From Georgenia sp. (GTDB lineage: Bacteria; Actinomycetota; Actinomycetes; Actinomycetales; Actinomycetaceae): a stretch of 10,422 nt of DNA. Where the stretch lies: positions 1 through 10,422 of the forward strand of contig DAHVRG010000302.1 of NCBI GenBank assembly GCA_027322565.1, in the 5' to 3' direction. Position 1 is the stretch's first letter, and every line of letters begins with the position of its first letter. Positions 1 to 6,238 of the stretch are shown one piece after another. Position numbers and translations under genes: made by a program. A model generated the notes under the pieces. It was given only the letters and a program-made list of their open reading frames with translations, was not told the DNA's origin and ran no database searches.

Positions 1-1
1 C

Positions 2-637
2 CACTCCGGCGGCCGGATCGCCTTCGGCCCGGACGGCCACCTCTACGTCGCGACGGGCGATGCGGCGGTGCCCTCGCGCTCCCAGGACCCGGGCTCGCTC
101 GCCGGGAAGATCCTGCGGGTCGACGAGGACGGCGACGTCCCGGCGGACAACCCGCGCGCGGGCTCCCCGGTGTGGTCGCTCGGCCACCGCAACGTCCAGG
201 GGCTGGGCTGGGACGCCGCGGGCCGGATGTTCGCCTCGGAGTTCGGCCAGGACACGTGGGACGAGCTCAACCTCGTCGAGCCGGGTGGCAACTACGGCTG
301 GCCGGTCGTCGAGGGCGTCGCCGGCAGCGACGACTTCGTCGACCCGCTCCACCAGTGGCGCCCCGCCGACGCCTCACCGAGCGGCGTCGCCGTGACGGAC
401 GATGCGGTCTACCTGGCGGCCCTGCGCGGTGAGTCGCTGTGGCGGGTGCCGCTCGACGGTGGTGAGCCCCAGCGCCTGCTCCACGGGGAGTACGGGCGGG
501 TGCGGGACGTCGCCGTCGCGCCCGACGGTCGGCTGTGGCTCCTCACCTCCAACACCTTCCGCGGCGAACCGGCCGGGGACGACGACCGCGTCGTCGCCGT
601 CGACGAGGCCTGGCTCGCCGCACAGGCCGACAGGTGA
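2..637 (+). CDS. PQQ-dependent aldose sugar dehydrogenase (GSDH family), C-terminal part
   Basis: This is the 3' end of a gene that begins upstream of the window; 211 codons remain before the TGA. The family (glucose/sorbosone dehydrogenase, YliI/Asd-like) is a six-bladed beta-propeller that oxidises the C1 hydroxyl of aldose sugars outside the cytoplasmic membrane, using PQQ and calcium. Seen in the sequence: an opening blade motif with GGRIAFGPDGHLYVATGDA (residues 3-21 of the fragment), then the SLGHRNVQGLGWD stretch and a DELNLVEPGGNYGWP stretch, all typical of this family in this order, and a closing blade ending in DVAVAPDGRLWLLTSN. The N-terminal half, including any signal or lipobox sequence, lies outside the window. 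The next gene starts at or just after its stop codon. The family call is firm. The actual substrate, and whether the host makes PQQ, cannot be judged here. Confidence 0.9.
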   Translation, partial: HSGGRIAFGPDGHLYVATGDAAVPSRSQDPGSLAGKILRVDEDGDVPADNPRAGSPVWSLGHRNVQGLGWDAAGRMFASEFGQDTWDELNLVEPGGNYGWPVVEGVAGSDDFVDPLHQWRPADASPSGVAVTDDAVYLAALRGESLWRVPLDGGEPQRLLHGEYGRVRDVAVAPDGRLWLLTSNTFRGEPAGDDDRVVAVDEAWLAAQADR

Positions 638-645
638 CCACGGCC

Positions 646-651
646 TATGGT
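646..651 (+). promoter_or_regulatory. Possible -10 element for a leaderless Nudix mRNA
   Basis: TATGGT fits the actinobacterial TANNNT -10 pattern and ends six bases before the GTG at 658. That is where transcription would begin if the message were leaderless. The TAT and GGT codons this creates in the reading frame from 634 are unusual for this GC-rich genome, which favours a promoter here. No good -35 element is visible. The alternative is that the Nudix gene is simply coupled to the upstream gene through the GTGA at 634-637. Confidence 0.35.
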
Positions 652-657
652 GTCCCG

Positions 658-1356
658 GTGGACACGACGGCGGTACGCGGCGACCTCGACCTCCTCGTCG
701 CCCGGGCGGCACGCGGCGAGCTCGGTGAGGTCCCCGACGTCCACCGCCACGACCCGGCGACGCAGGCCGACTACCGTGAGGCGGCGGTCCTCCTGCTCCT
801 CACCCCGACGGCCACCCCCGAGGCCGGGTTCCCCGGGGCGGACCTCTTCCTCGTCCAGCGATCGCCCCTGCTGCGCCACCACCCCGGCCAGATCGCGCTG
901 CCCGGTGGCCGCCGTGACCCGGAGGACCGCGACATCGTCCACACCGCGCTGCGGGAGACCCACGAGGAGATCGGGCTCCCGCCGGAGCGGGTCGAGGTCG
1001 TCGGGACGCTCCCCCGCTTCGCGGTCCCGATCAGCCGCTACGCCGTGACGCCGGTGGTCGGCTGGGCGGAGGACAGCACCGGCCTGGCGGAGGTGGACGA
1101 GGGCGAGGTGCTCCACACGATCCGCGTCCCGGTGGCCCACCTCCTCGACCCGGGCTCCAGGGCGCGGGTCCGGCTCCACACGCACAGCAGCGCCGGCTTC
1201 CTCGTCCCGGGTGGCTGGGTGTGGGGCTTCACCGGGAACCTCCTCGACCACGTCCTCGAGGGACTCGGCTGGACCCGGCCGTGGGACCGCAGCAGGGTGC
1301 ACCGGATGTCGCTCGCCGAGGCACGCGGCGGCCCACCCACGACCGCCGAGGGCTGA
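658..1356 (+). CDS. Nudix hydrolase, CoA pyrophosphatase (NudL/UPF0035) type
   Basis: Predicted cytoplasmic Mg/Mn-dependent hydrolase that would split coenzyme A or its derivatives into phosphopantetheine and 3',5'-ADP, a housecleaning role. Counting from the GTG at 658 (232 aa), the UPF0035 signature LLRHHPGQIALPGG is at residues 71-84 and runs into the Nudix box at 83-107. The box ends in RETHEEIGL, which carries the catalytic/metal-binding glutamates E100, E103 and E104. The spacing GGRRDPEDRD before the helix matches the CoA-type subgroup rather than the textbook Nudix box. The start is uncertain: a GTG at 634 overlaps the upstream stop (GTGA) and would add eight residues, but neither start has a clear Shine-Dalgarno sequence, and 658 lies at leaderless distance from TATGGT. 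The subgroup is assigned from motifs; the substrate is inferred. Confidence 0.88.
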   Translation: MDTTAVRGDLDLLVARAARGELGEVPDVHRHDPATQADYREAAVLLLLTPTATPEAGFPGADLFLVQRSPLLRHHPGQIALPGGRRDPEDRDIVHTALRETHEEIGLPPERVEVVGTLPRFAVPISRYAVTPVVGWAEDSTGLAEVDEGEVLHTIRVPVAHLLDPGSRARVRLHTHSSAGFLVPGGWVWGFTGNLLDHVLEGLGWTRPWDRSRVHRMSLAEARGGPPTTAEG

Positions 1357-1364
1357 GCCCCCGG

Positions 1365-1370
1365 TACGCT
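1365..1370 (+). promoter_or_regulatory. Probable -10 element for the leaderless lipoprotein gene
   Basis: TACGCT matches TANNNT and sits in the 22-base gap between the Nudix stop and the lipoprotein GTG at 1379, eight bases before that start. There is no Shine-Dalgarno sequence in the gap, so transcription starting at the GTG and translation of a leaderless message is the simplest reading. No convincing -35 hexamer is seen. Confidence 0.45.
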
Positions 1371-1378
1371 CGGCCACC

Positions 1379-2521
1379 GTGAGAGCGATCACCCGGACGA
1401 TGACGACCCTCGCCGTCGCTGGCCTGGCCCTGGCGGCCTGCAGCGGCGGCGCCACCGACGACGACAGCGGGCCGGGCGAGCGCCCGGAGGCGGGGGACGA
1501 GGACGCGTCCGGCGACCCGGCAGGTGGGGCGGGTGATGCCCCCGCCATGAGCCTCACCGAGCTCGTCGGTGGGCTCCCCACGCCGCGCTCCGAGCGTCTC
1601 GTCGTCCACGCCGCGGACCTCGCGGCAGCCTCGGCGACTGCGGGGCTGGAGTACCCGCCCACCGACGGGCGGCAGTGGGCGATGGACCTGACGACCGCGA
1701 CCCAGCAGACCGGGGTGTTCGTCCCCCTTCCGGGCGGCTTCCTCCGCGAGCTGCAGGCGGGCGTCGACCCGGAGCTCGGCTGGACGCTCCCGGATACCCG
1801 CGGGTTCGCGCACGTCAGCGCGCCGCCGGAGGAGACGCTGCTCGTGGTCGGCGTGGGTGAGGAGGACCTCGCCGAGACCGTCGGGCCGTTCGAGGCCGGC
1901 ATCCTCACCACCGCAGGGCCGGCCGGCGACCACGAGACCGACCTCACCGCCACGACCCCGCTGCGCCAGGTCGGCGCGCCCCTGCGGCTCGTGCCCCGGG
2001 ACGACGCCACCCTGGTGACGACGAGCACCGCGGCCGCCCGCGGGTTCGTCGACGGGGACGGCGCCACGCTCGCCGGGCACGGCGCCGTCATGGCGGCCGT
2101 CACCGCGCTCGAGGGCGCCGTGACGGCCAGCGTCCTCAGCCCACCGATGACCGCAGACGCCGTCCTCGGGCCGGTCCTCGACCCCGAGCGGCTGAGCGAG
2201 CTCGACGACCTCCCCCTGGTCACCGCGCCGCCGCTCGCCGTGGCGCTGGGGACCGTGGCGACCGACGACGGCGTCCGGCTCCTCGCCGCCTACGTCTTCG
2301 GCAACGGTGCCACGGCCGAGGAGCAGGAGGAGCATGTCGGGCGGGTGTGGCAGGAGGGCACGCTCGACGGCCGGCGCCCCCTCACCGAGCTCGTCCGGCT
2401 CGAGGAGGTCAGCCGGGACGGCGCGACGGTGGTGGCGACCCTGGCCCCCGTCGAGGGGGTGGCGGCGCAGCACCTCGACCCGACGAACCAGCGGGGCGCG
2501 CTGCCGTTCACCTCGTGGTGA
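1379..2521 (+). CDS. Lipoprotein of unknown function
   Basis: 380 aa if started at the GTG at 1379. The first 20 residues form a short lipoprotein signal: R2 and R6, a hydrophobic stretch, then the lipobox LAAC with the lipidated cysteine at C21. This predicts an extracytoplasmic protein anchored in the outer leaflet of the membrane. C21 is followed by a flexible Asp/Glu/Gly-rich linker (about residues 22-55), then a folded region beginning near MSLTELVGGLPTPRSERL and rich in beta-type sequence and Ala/Val/Gly segments; no cysteine follows C21. I do not recognise the domain. The start is chosen because it gives a compact signal peptide directly after a -10-like TACGCT; upstream in-frame starts would lie inside the Nudix gene and spoil the signal peptide. 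The gene converges with the radical SAM gene, with only seven bases between the stop codons. No enzymatic motif is evident. Confidence 0.8.
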   Translation: MRAITRTMTTLAVAGLALAACSGGATDDDSGPGERPEAGDEDASGDPAGGAGDAPAMSLTELVGGLPTPRSERLVVHAADLAAASATAGLEYPPTDGRQWAMDLTTATQQTGVFVPLPGGFLRELQAGVDPELGWTLPDTRGFAHVSAPPEETLLVVGVGEEDLAETVGPFEAGILTTAGPAGDHETDLTATTPLRQVGAPLRLVPRDDATLVTTSTAAARGFVDGDGATLAGHGAVMAAVTALEGAVTASVLSPPMTADAVLGPVLDPERLSELDDLPLVTAPPLAVALGTVATDDGVRLLAAYVFGNGATAEEQEEHVGRVWQEGTLDGRRPLTELVRLEEVSRDGATVVATLAPVEGVAAQHLDPTNQRGALPFTSW

Positions 2522-2528
2522 CGCGCGC

Positions 2529-3554
2529 TCAGAACAGCGCCGGCTGCGCGGGCCCCTCGGGTGCCGCCACCGCCGGTGCCGCGGCCACGGCCCGGAGCGT
2601 GGCGGGGCGGTCCAGACCGTGGGCGCGCAGCAGCGGCCGCACCCGTTCCGCGAGCCACGTGCGGTACGCCGTCGGTGCGTAGGAGCCGCGCCCGTAGAGC
2701 CGGCGGTACCTCCCGACGAGCTCCGGCCGGTGCCCGCCCAGCCACTCGAGGTACCAGTCCCGCACCCACGGCCGCAGGTGGGCGGCGATGACGGTGGCCG
2801 AGCCGGCGCCGGCGTCGGCCACCGCGCCGAGGAGCGCGTCGAGGTGCTCGCGCGAGTCGGTGACCCAGGGCAGGACGGGGGCGACCATGACGTGGCAGTC
2901 CAGGCCGGCTTCGCGGATCGCCCGGATGAGGTCGAGCCGCGCCCGCGGGGTCGGGGTGCCCGGCTCGACCCGCTGCTGGAGCCCCTCGTCGAGGACGGCC
3001 AGCGAGACGCCGAGGGAGACCGGGACGTGCGCCGCGGCGTCCTGGAGGAGCGGCAGGTCGCGCCGCAGCAGGGTGCCCTTGGTGAGGATGGACAACGGTG
3101 TCCCCGACTCGGTGAGGGCGGCGATGATGCCCGGCATCAGCCGGTAGCGGCCCTCCGCGCGCTGGTACGGGTCGGTGTTCGTGCCCAGCGCCACCTGCTC
3201 CCGGCCCCACGACGGCCGCGCCAGCTCCCGGCGCAGCACCTCGGGCGCATTGACCTTGACGATGATCTGGGAGTCGAAGTCCTTGCCCGCGTCGAGGTCG
3301 AGGTAGCGGTGGGTGGCCCGGGCGTAGCAGTAGACACAGGCGTGGCTGCACCCCCGGAAGGGGTTGACGGTCCACCGGAAGGGCATCCGCGAGACCTCCG
3401 GCACCCGGTTGAGCACCGAGCGCGCGGCGACCTCGTGGAAGACTATCCCCGCGAACTCCGGGGTGCGCACCGTGCGGAGCAGCCCGGCCATCCGGCGCAG
3501 CCCCGGCAGGGCGGCGTCGTCGTCCCCGGTGATCTCCTGGCCTTCCCACCTCAC
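2529..3554 (-). CDS. Rv2578c-family radical SAM protein
   Basis: 341 aa, closely resembling Mycobacterium tuberculosis Rv2578c from end to end as I remember that sequence (N-terminal (M/V)RW, the ALGTNTDPYQRAEGRY stretch, the SGTPLSILTKGTLLRRDLPL stretch, C-terminal LF). The cluster motif CSHACVYC (C69, C73, C76) is the CxxxCxxC that binds the [4Fe-4S] cluster, so the protein should cleave S-adenosylmethionine to a 5'-deoxyadenosyl radical in the cytoplasm. The family belongs to the broad SplB/COG1533-like group, but no reaction has been established for it to my knowledge, so a DNA-repair role is not implied. The GTG start at 3554 is chosen because it aligns with the family's usual N-terminus. 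In-frame starts further upstream would run through the ArsR promoter and gene in antisense. The downstream neighbour is convergent, and the ArsR-SulP operon is divergent from it. Confidence 0.9.
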   Translation of the reverse strand: MRWEGQEITGDDDAALPGLRRMAGLLRTVRTPEFAGIVFHEVAARSVLNRVPEVSRMPFRWTVNPFRGCSHACVYCYARATHRYLDLDAGKDFDSQIIVKVNAPEVLRRELARPSWGREQVALGTNTDPYQRAEGRYRLMPGIIAALTESGTPLSILTKGTLLRRDLPLLQDAAAHVPVSLGVSLAVLDEGLQQRVEPGTPTPRARLDLIRAIREAGLDCHVMVAPVLPWVTDSREHLDALLGAVADAGAGSATVIAAHLRPWVRDWYLEWLGGHRPELVGRYRRLYGRGSYAPTAYRTWLAERVRPLLRAHGLDRPATLRAVAAAPAVAAPEGPAQPALF

Positions 3555-3560
3555 CCCCTC

Positions 3561-3589
3561 ATCGCACACCTGTACGAGACGAAGGTCAA
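3561..3589 (-). promoter_or_regulatory. Putative promoter of the radical SAM gene
   Basis: On the minus strand, TTGACC (3589-3584) is a five-of-six match to the -35 consensus. It is followed, after exactly 17 bases, by TGCGAT (3566-3561), a weak -10. The gene's GTG at 3554 begins six bases after the -10, so the message could be leaderless. A GAGGGG run directly abuts the start and is too close to act as a normal ribosome-binding site. The -35 match and spacing are good; the -10 is poor. Confidence 0.4.
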
Positions 3590-3619
3590 GCGAGGGTGGA
3601 CCCCATGCGCGGCAGCGAC

Positions 3620-3643
3620 TTGATAGACTTCGCAAGTCATCAA
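3620..3643 (+). promoter_or_regulatory. Operator-like inverted repeat over the ArsR promoter
   Basis: Two nested inverted repeats lie just before the ArsR start. The inner arms are GACTT (3626-3630) and AAGTC (3634-3638) with a 3-base spacer. The outer arms are TTGAT (3620-3624) and ATCAA (3639-3643). The element is AT-rich in a very GC-rich region and overlaps a -10-like TAGACT (3624-3629). It begins 31 and ends 8 bases before the ArsR ATG at 3651. An ArsR-type dimer bound here would block the promoter, so negative autoregulation of the ArsR-SulP operon is the likely function. No strong -35 hexamer is seen at the expected distance. Confidence 0.65.
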
Positions 3644-3650
3644 TTCCCTC

Positions 3651-4001
3651 ATGGAGATCCTGTTGCACGAACGCGCCATCGACACGCCCCTCTACGTCAT
3701 GAAGGCGGAGCTGTTCAAGGCCCTCGGCCACCCGGTCCGCATCCGCACGCTCGAGCTGCTCCGGGAGGGCGACCAGCCGGTCAGCGCCCTCCTCGAGGCG
3801 ATCGGCGTCGAGGCCTCGCACCTGTCCCAGCACCTCGCCGTGCTGCGCCGGGCGGGCGTCGTGGACAAGTCCCGGCGCGGCAACACGGTGACCTACACCC
3901 TCGTCGACCCCTCGCTCGCGACGATGCTCGACGCGGCGCGCGCCTTCCTCGTCGGCTCGCTGGACCGGACGGCCGACGCGCTCACCGGGGAGGCGCGATG
4001 A
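3651..4001 (+). CDS. ArsR/SmtB-type winged-helix repressor without metal-site cysteines
   Basis: 116 aa, a full-length single-domain winged helix-turn-helix protein. The region ELFKALGHPVRIRTLELL (20-37) is the typical ArsR helix 2; the DNA-binding helix is HLSQHLAVLRRAG (57-69), followed by the wing RRGNTVTYTL (75-84). The protein has no cysteine at all, so it lacks the ELCVCDL-type alpha-3 site, and the C-terminal helix lacks the paired histidines of zinc/cobalt alpha-5 sensors. It is therefore unlikely to be a classical metal sensor; the signal is unknown. The stop overlaps the SulP start (ATGA at 3998-4001), so the two are translated as a pair. The start at 3651 has no Shine-Dalgarno sequence; an alternative is the ATG at 3699 (M17), which would still keep the whole domain. 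An inverted repeat directly upstream is the probable operator. Confidence 0.9.
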   Translation: MEILLHERAIDTPLYVMKAELFKALGHPVRIRTLELLREGDQPVSALLEAIGVEASHLSQHLAVLRRAGVVDKSRRGNTVTYTLVDPSLATMLDAARAFLVGSLDRTADALTGEAR

Positions 4002-5740
4002 GCGGCCCCACTCCCCTGGCCCCGCGTCCGTCGCCGGGCCTTCTCGCCCGCCGTGCCGCCGCGCTCCTCGTGCCCCGCCGCTCGGACTACGCGGGGCTCG
4101 GCCGGACGTGGCGCGGCGACCTCATGGCGGGGGTCACCGTCGGGGTCGTCGCCCTCCCGCTCGCCCTCGGCTTCGGGGTCGCCTCCGGCGTCGGCCCGGC
4201 CGCCGGGCTCATCACCGCGATCGTCGCCGGCTTCGTCGCCGCCGTCTTCGGCGGGTCCCACCTCCAGGTCTCGGGGCCGACCGGTGCGATGACGGTGGTG
4301 CTCGTACCCGTCGTGGCGCGCTACGGCCCGGAGTCGGTCTTCGCGCTGTCCATCCTCGCCGGGGTGCTCGTCGTCGTGATGGGCCTGGTGGGCATGGGCC
4401 GGCTCGTCTCCGTCATCCCGTGGCCGGTCGTCGAGGGGTTCACGCTCGGCATCGGGGTCATCATCTTCGTGCAGCAGGTGCCCCTCGCGCTGGACACCGA
4501 GCGCCCGCAGGTGGAGAACGCCACCGCGGCCGCGGTCCAGACGCTGCGGAGCACCGACTGGGACCGCGCCGTCGTCCCGCTCGCCATCACCGTCGCCGTC
4601 GCCGTGCTCATGACGGTGCTCACCCGGGTGCGCCGCTCGCTGCCCTCCTCGCTCATCGCCGTCGCGGTGGCGACCGTCGTCGTCGAGGTCGCCTCCCTCG
4701 ACGTCGACCGGATCGGTGCCCTGCCCGACGCCCTGCCCTCCTTCCAGGTCCCGGCCTGGGACTCCGCGGCGCTGTCCGCGATGCTGCCCTCGGCGATGGC
4801 GATCGCCCTGCTCGCGGCGCTGGAGAGCCTCCTGTCGGCCCGTGTCGCGGACGGCATGGTGGAGAACGTCCCGCAGACGGACGCGGACCGCGAGCTCGTC
4901 GGGCAGGGTCTGGCGAACGTCGCGAGCGGGCTGTTCGGCGGTATGCCGGCGACCGGCGCCATCGCCCGCACGTCGGTCAACCTGCGCGCCGGCGCCCGCA
5001 CCCGGGTGGCGAGCGCGAGCCACGCCGTCGTCCTCGTCCTCATCGTCCTGCTCTTCGCGCCCGTCGTGTCGCTCATCCCGATGTCGGCGCTGGCCGGGGT
5101 CCTCATCGTCACGGCGCTGCGCATGATCGACCTGCGGACGGGCCGCGCGATCATGCGCGCCACCCGCGCCGACGCCGTCGTCTACCTCTCGACGGTCGTC
5201 GTGACGATCGTCTTCGACCTCATCGTCGCCGTCCAGGTCGGGGTGGCGGTCGCCGCCCTCCTCGCGCTGCGGGCGATGGCGCGCGTCTCCGGCCTCACCC
5301 GGCAGGACGTCCCGCCGGAGATCGCGGCCGAGGAGGAGGACGCGCTGCTCCACGAGCACATCGCGCTGTACCACTTCCGCGGGGCGCTGTTCTTCGGCGG
5401 GACCAAGCGGTTCCTCGACGAGATGACGACCGTGAAGGACGTCCGCGTCATCATCCTCGTGCTCCGCGAGATCCGGGTGATGGACGCCTCGGGCGCCCAC
5501 GCGCTCGCCGAGATCATCACCGACCTGCGCCGCCGTGGCATCACGGTCCTGCTCAAGGGGCTGGACGCCCAGCAGCGCAAGCTCTCCGCCGCGATCGGGG
5601 TGCTCGAGGCGCTGGGCGACGAGCGGCACTACTTCACCGACGTGGCCGCCGCCGTCGCCCACGCCCGCAACCACGTGCGCTACGAGGTCGAAGGGGGCGC
5701 CGAGCTCGACTGCAGCACGGTCGCGCAGCGGCCCGCCTAG
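3998..5740 (+). CDS. SulP (SLC26)-family anion transporter with C-terminal STAS domain
   Basis: 580 aa, of usual family length. A cytoplasmic N-terminus (about 40 residues) leads into a transmembrane core of about 12-14 segments to around residue 430, then a STAS domain (about 454-558). Family motifs seen: VSGPTGAM (91-98) at the substrate region, ALESLLSA (274-281), and the conserved NVASGLFGGMPATGAIART stretch (307-325). The STAS domain carries DASG (496-499), aligned with the DSSG-type phosphorylation site of anti-sigma antagonists but with alanine at the second position. The protein should move an inorganic anion such as sulfate or bicarbonate across the cytoplasmic membrane; sequence alone does not say which. 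The ATG overlaps the ArsR stop and has a GGGGAGG Shine-Dalgarno sequence. The overlap and the shared promoter make it a probable target of the ArsR repressor. The gene ends tail to tail with the next minus-strand gene. Confidence 0.93.
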   Translation: MSGPTPLAPRPSPGLLARRAAALLVPRRSDYAGLGRTWRGDLMAGVTVGVVALPLALGFGVASGVGPAAGLITAIVAGFVAAVFGGSHLQVSGPTGAMTVVLVPVVARYGPESVFALSILAGVLVVVMGLVGMGRLVSVIPWPVVEGFTLGIGVIIFVQQVPLALDTERPQVENATAAAVQTLRSTDWDRAVVPLAITVAVAVLMTVLTRVRRSLPSSLIAVAVATVVVEVASLDVDRIGALPDALPSFQVPAWDSAALSAMLPSAMAIALLAALESLLSARVADGMVENVPQTDADRELVGQGLANVASGLFGGMPATGAIARTSVNLRAGARTRVASASHAVVLVLIVLLFAPVVSLIPMSALAGVLIVTALRMIDLRTGRAIMRATRADAVVYLSTVVVTIVFDLIVAVQVGVAVAALLALRAMARVSGLTRQDVPPEIAAEEEDALLHEHIALYHFRGALFFGGTKRFLDEMTTVKDVRVIILVLREIRVMDASGAHALAEIITDLRRRGITVLLKGLDAQQRKLSAAIGVLEALGDERHYFTDVAAAVAHARNHVRYEVEGGAELDCSTVAQRPA

Positions 5741-6162
5741 TCGCAGGCCCCCCGCAGCCGCTCGAGGGCGTCGTCGAGCCCCGCTACGTCGACCCGGTTG
5801 ACGGCGGTGAGGAGGTCCGTGCCGATGCCCCGGAGGTCCTCGTCCCCGCTGCCGTCGTACCCGGCGGCGACGGTGAGGCCCCCGAGCGCGGTGAGCCGCC
5901 AGAGCAGCGGCTCGTCGGGGCCGAGGTCCTCGGCCGCCACGGTGCCGACGCCCTCCGCGTACTCGCACGCCAGCTCGAGGTCACCCGCAACGGCGGCGTC
6001 GGCGGCCGGACCGCTCAGGGCGACCCCGCCGAGGACCCCGGCGCCGAGGCCGACGGCGAGCGCGACCCCGGCCGCCCCCGCGACGGAGCCCGCCCGGAAT
6101 CGTCGTGGTCCCGTGGCGCCGGCAGGTCGACGCAGGGCGTCTTCGTCACGTGGTGCAGACAT
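5737..6162 (-). CDS. Small membrane-anchored protein of unknown function
   Basis: 141 aa. A charged cytoplasmic N-terminus (MSAPRDEDALRR, then basic residues to R23) precedes one Gly/Ala/Val-rich transmembrane or uncleaved signal segment (about 25-48). The remaining 93 residues are acidic and probably outside the membrane, with helices and just two cysteines, C66 and C140 near the very end, which could form a disulfide across the domain. I do not recognise the family. The ATG at 6162 is chosen because it begins directly before the charged N-terminus; the upstream sequence has no clear Shine-Dalgarno sequence apart from a GGTGGGG run. It lies 76 bases downstream of chdC on the same strand and may be the last gene of the cpfC-chdC unit, although a hairpin lies between them. 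Its TAG stop overlaps the stop of the convergent SulP gene. Coding status is supported by GC-rich third positions and the coherent membrane segment. Confidence 0.72.
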   Translation of the reverse strand: MSAPRDEDALRRPAGATGPRRFRAGSVAGAAGVALAVGLGAGVLGGVALSGPAADAAVAGDLELACEYAEGVGTVAAEDLGPDEPLLWRLTALGGLTVAAGYDGSGDEDLRGIGTDLLTAVNRVDVAGLDDALERLRGACD

Positions 6163-6189
6163 GGCCCCACCATGGCACACGTCGGGACA

Positions 6190-6210
6190 CGCCGGCAGGG
6201 GCCGCCGGCG
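6190..6210 (-). terminator. Perfect 7-bp hairpin between chdC and the small membrane protein gene
   Basis: CGCCGGC (6190-6196) and GCCGGCG (6204-6210) are perfect inverted arms with a 7-base loop, in the 76-base gap after the chdC stop. There is no run of T on either strand, so it would be an intrinsic terminator only of the loose kind accepted for actinobacteria. It could equally be an mRNA-stabilising end or attenuator within the operon. GC-rich hairpins of this size can also arise by chance here. Confidence 0.3.
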
Positions 6211-6238
6211 CGCCAGGCACATCGCCCGCGGGCGGGCC

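Noticed and set aside
409..2223. Long minus-strand open frame opposite the Nudix and lipoprotein genes
   Set aside because: It is low-complexity Ser/Arg/Pro-rich sequence with no motif; absence of stops is expected at this GC content.
3555..3833. N-terminal extension of the radical SAM protein upstream of 3554
   Set aside because: The in-frame extension runs antisense through the ArsR gene and its promoter, while the GTG at 3554 gives the N-terminus seen in Rv2578c.
3893..5968. Very long open frame on the minus strand opposite the SulP gene
   Set aside because: It encodes low-complexity Arg/Asp/Gly/His-rich sequence, a mirror of the codon bias of SulP, and shows no domain.
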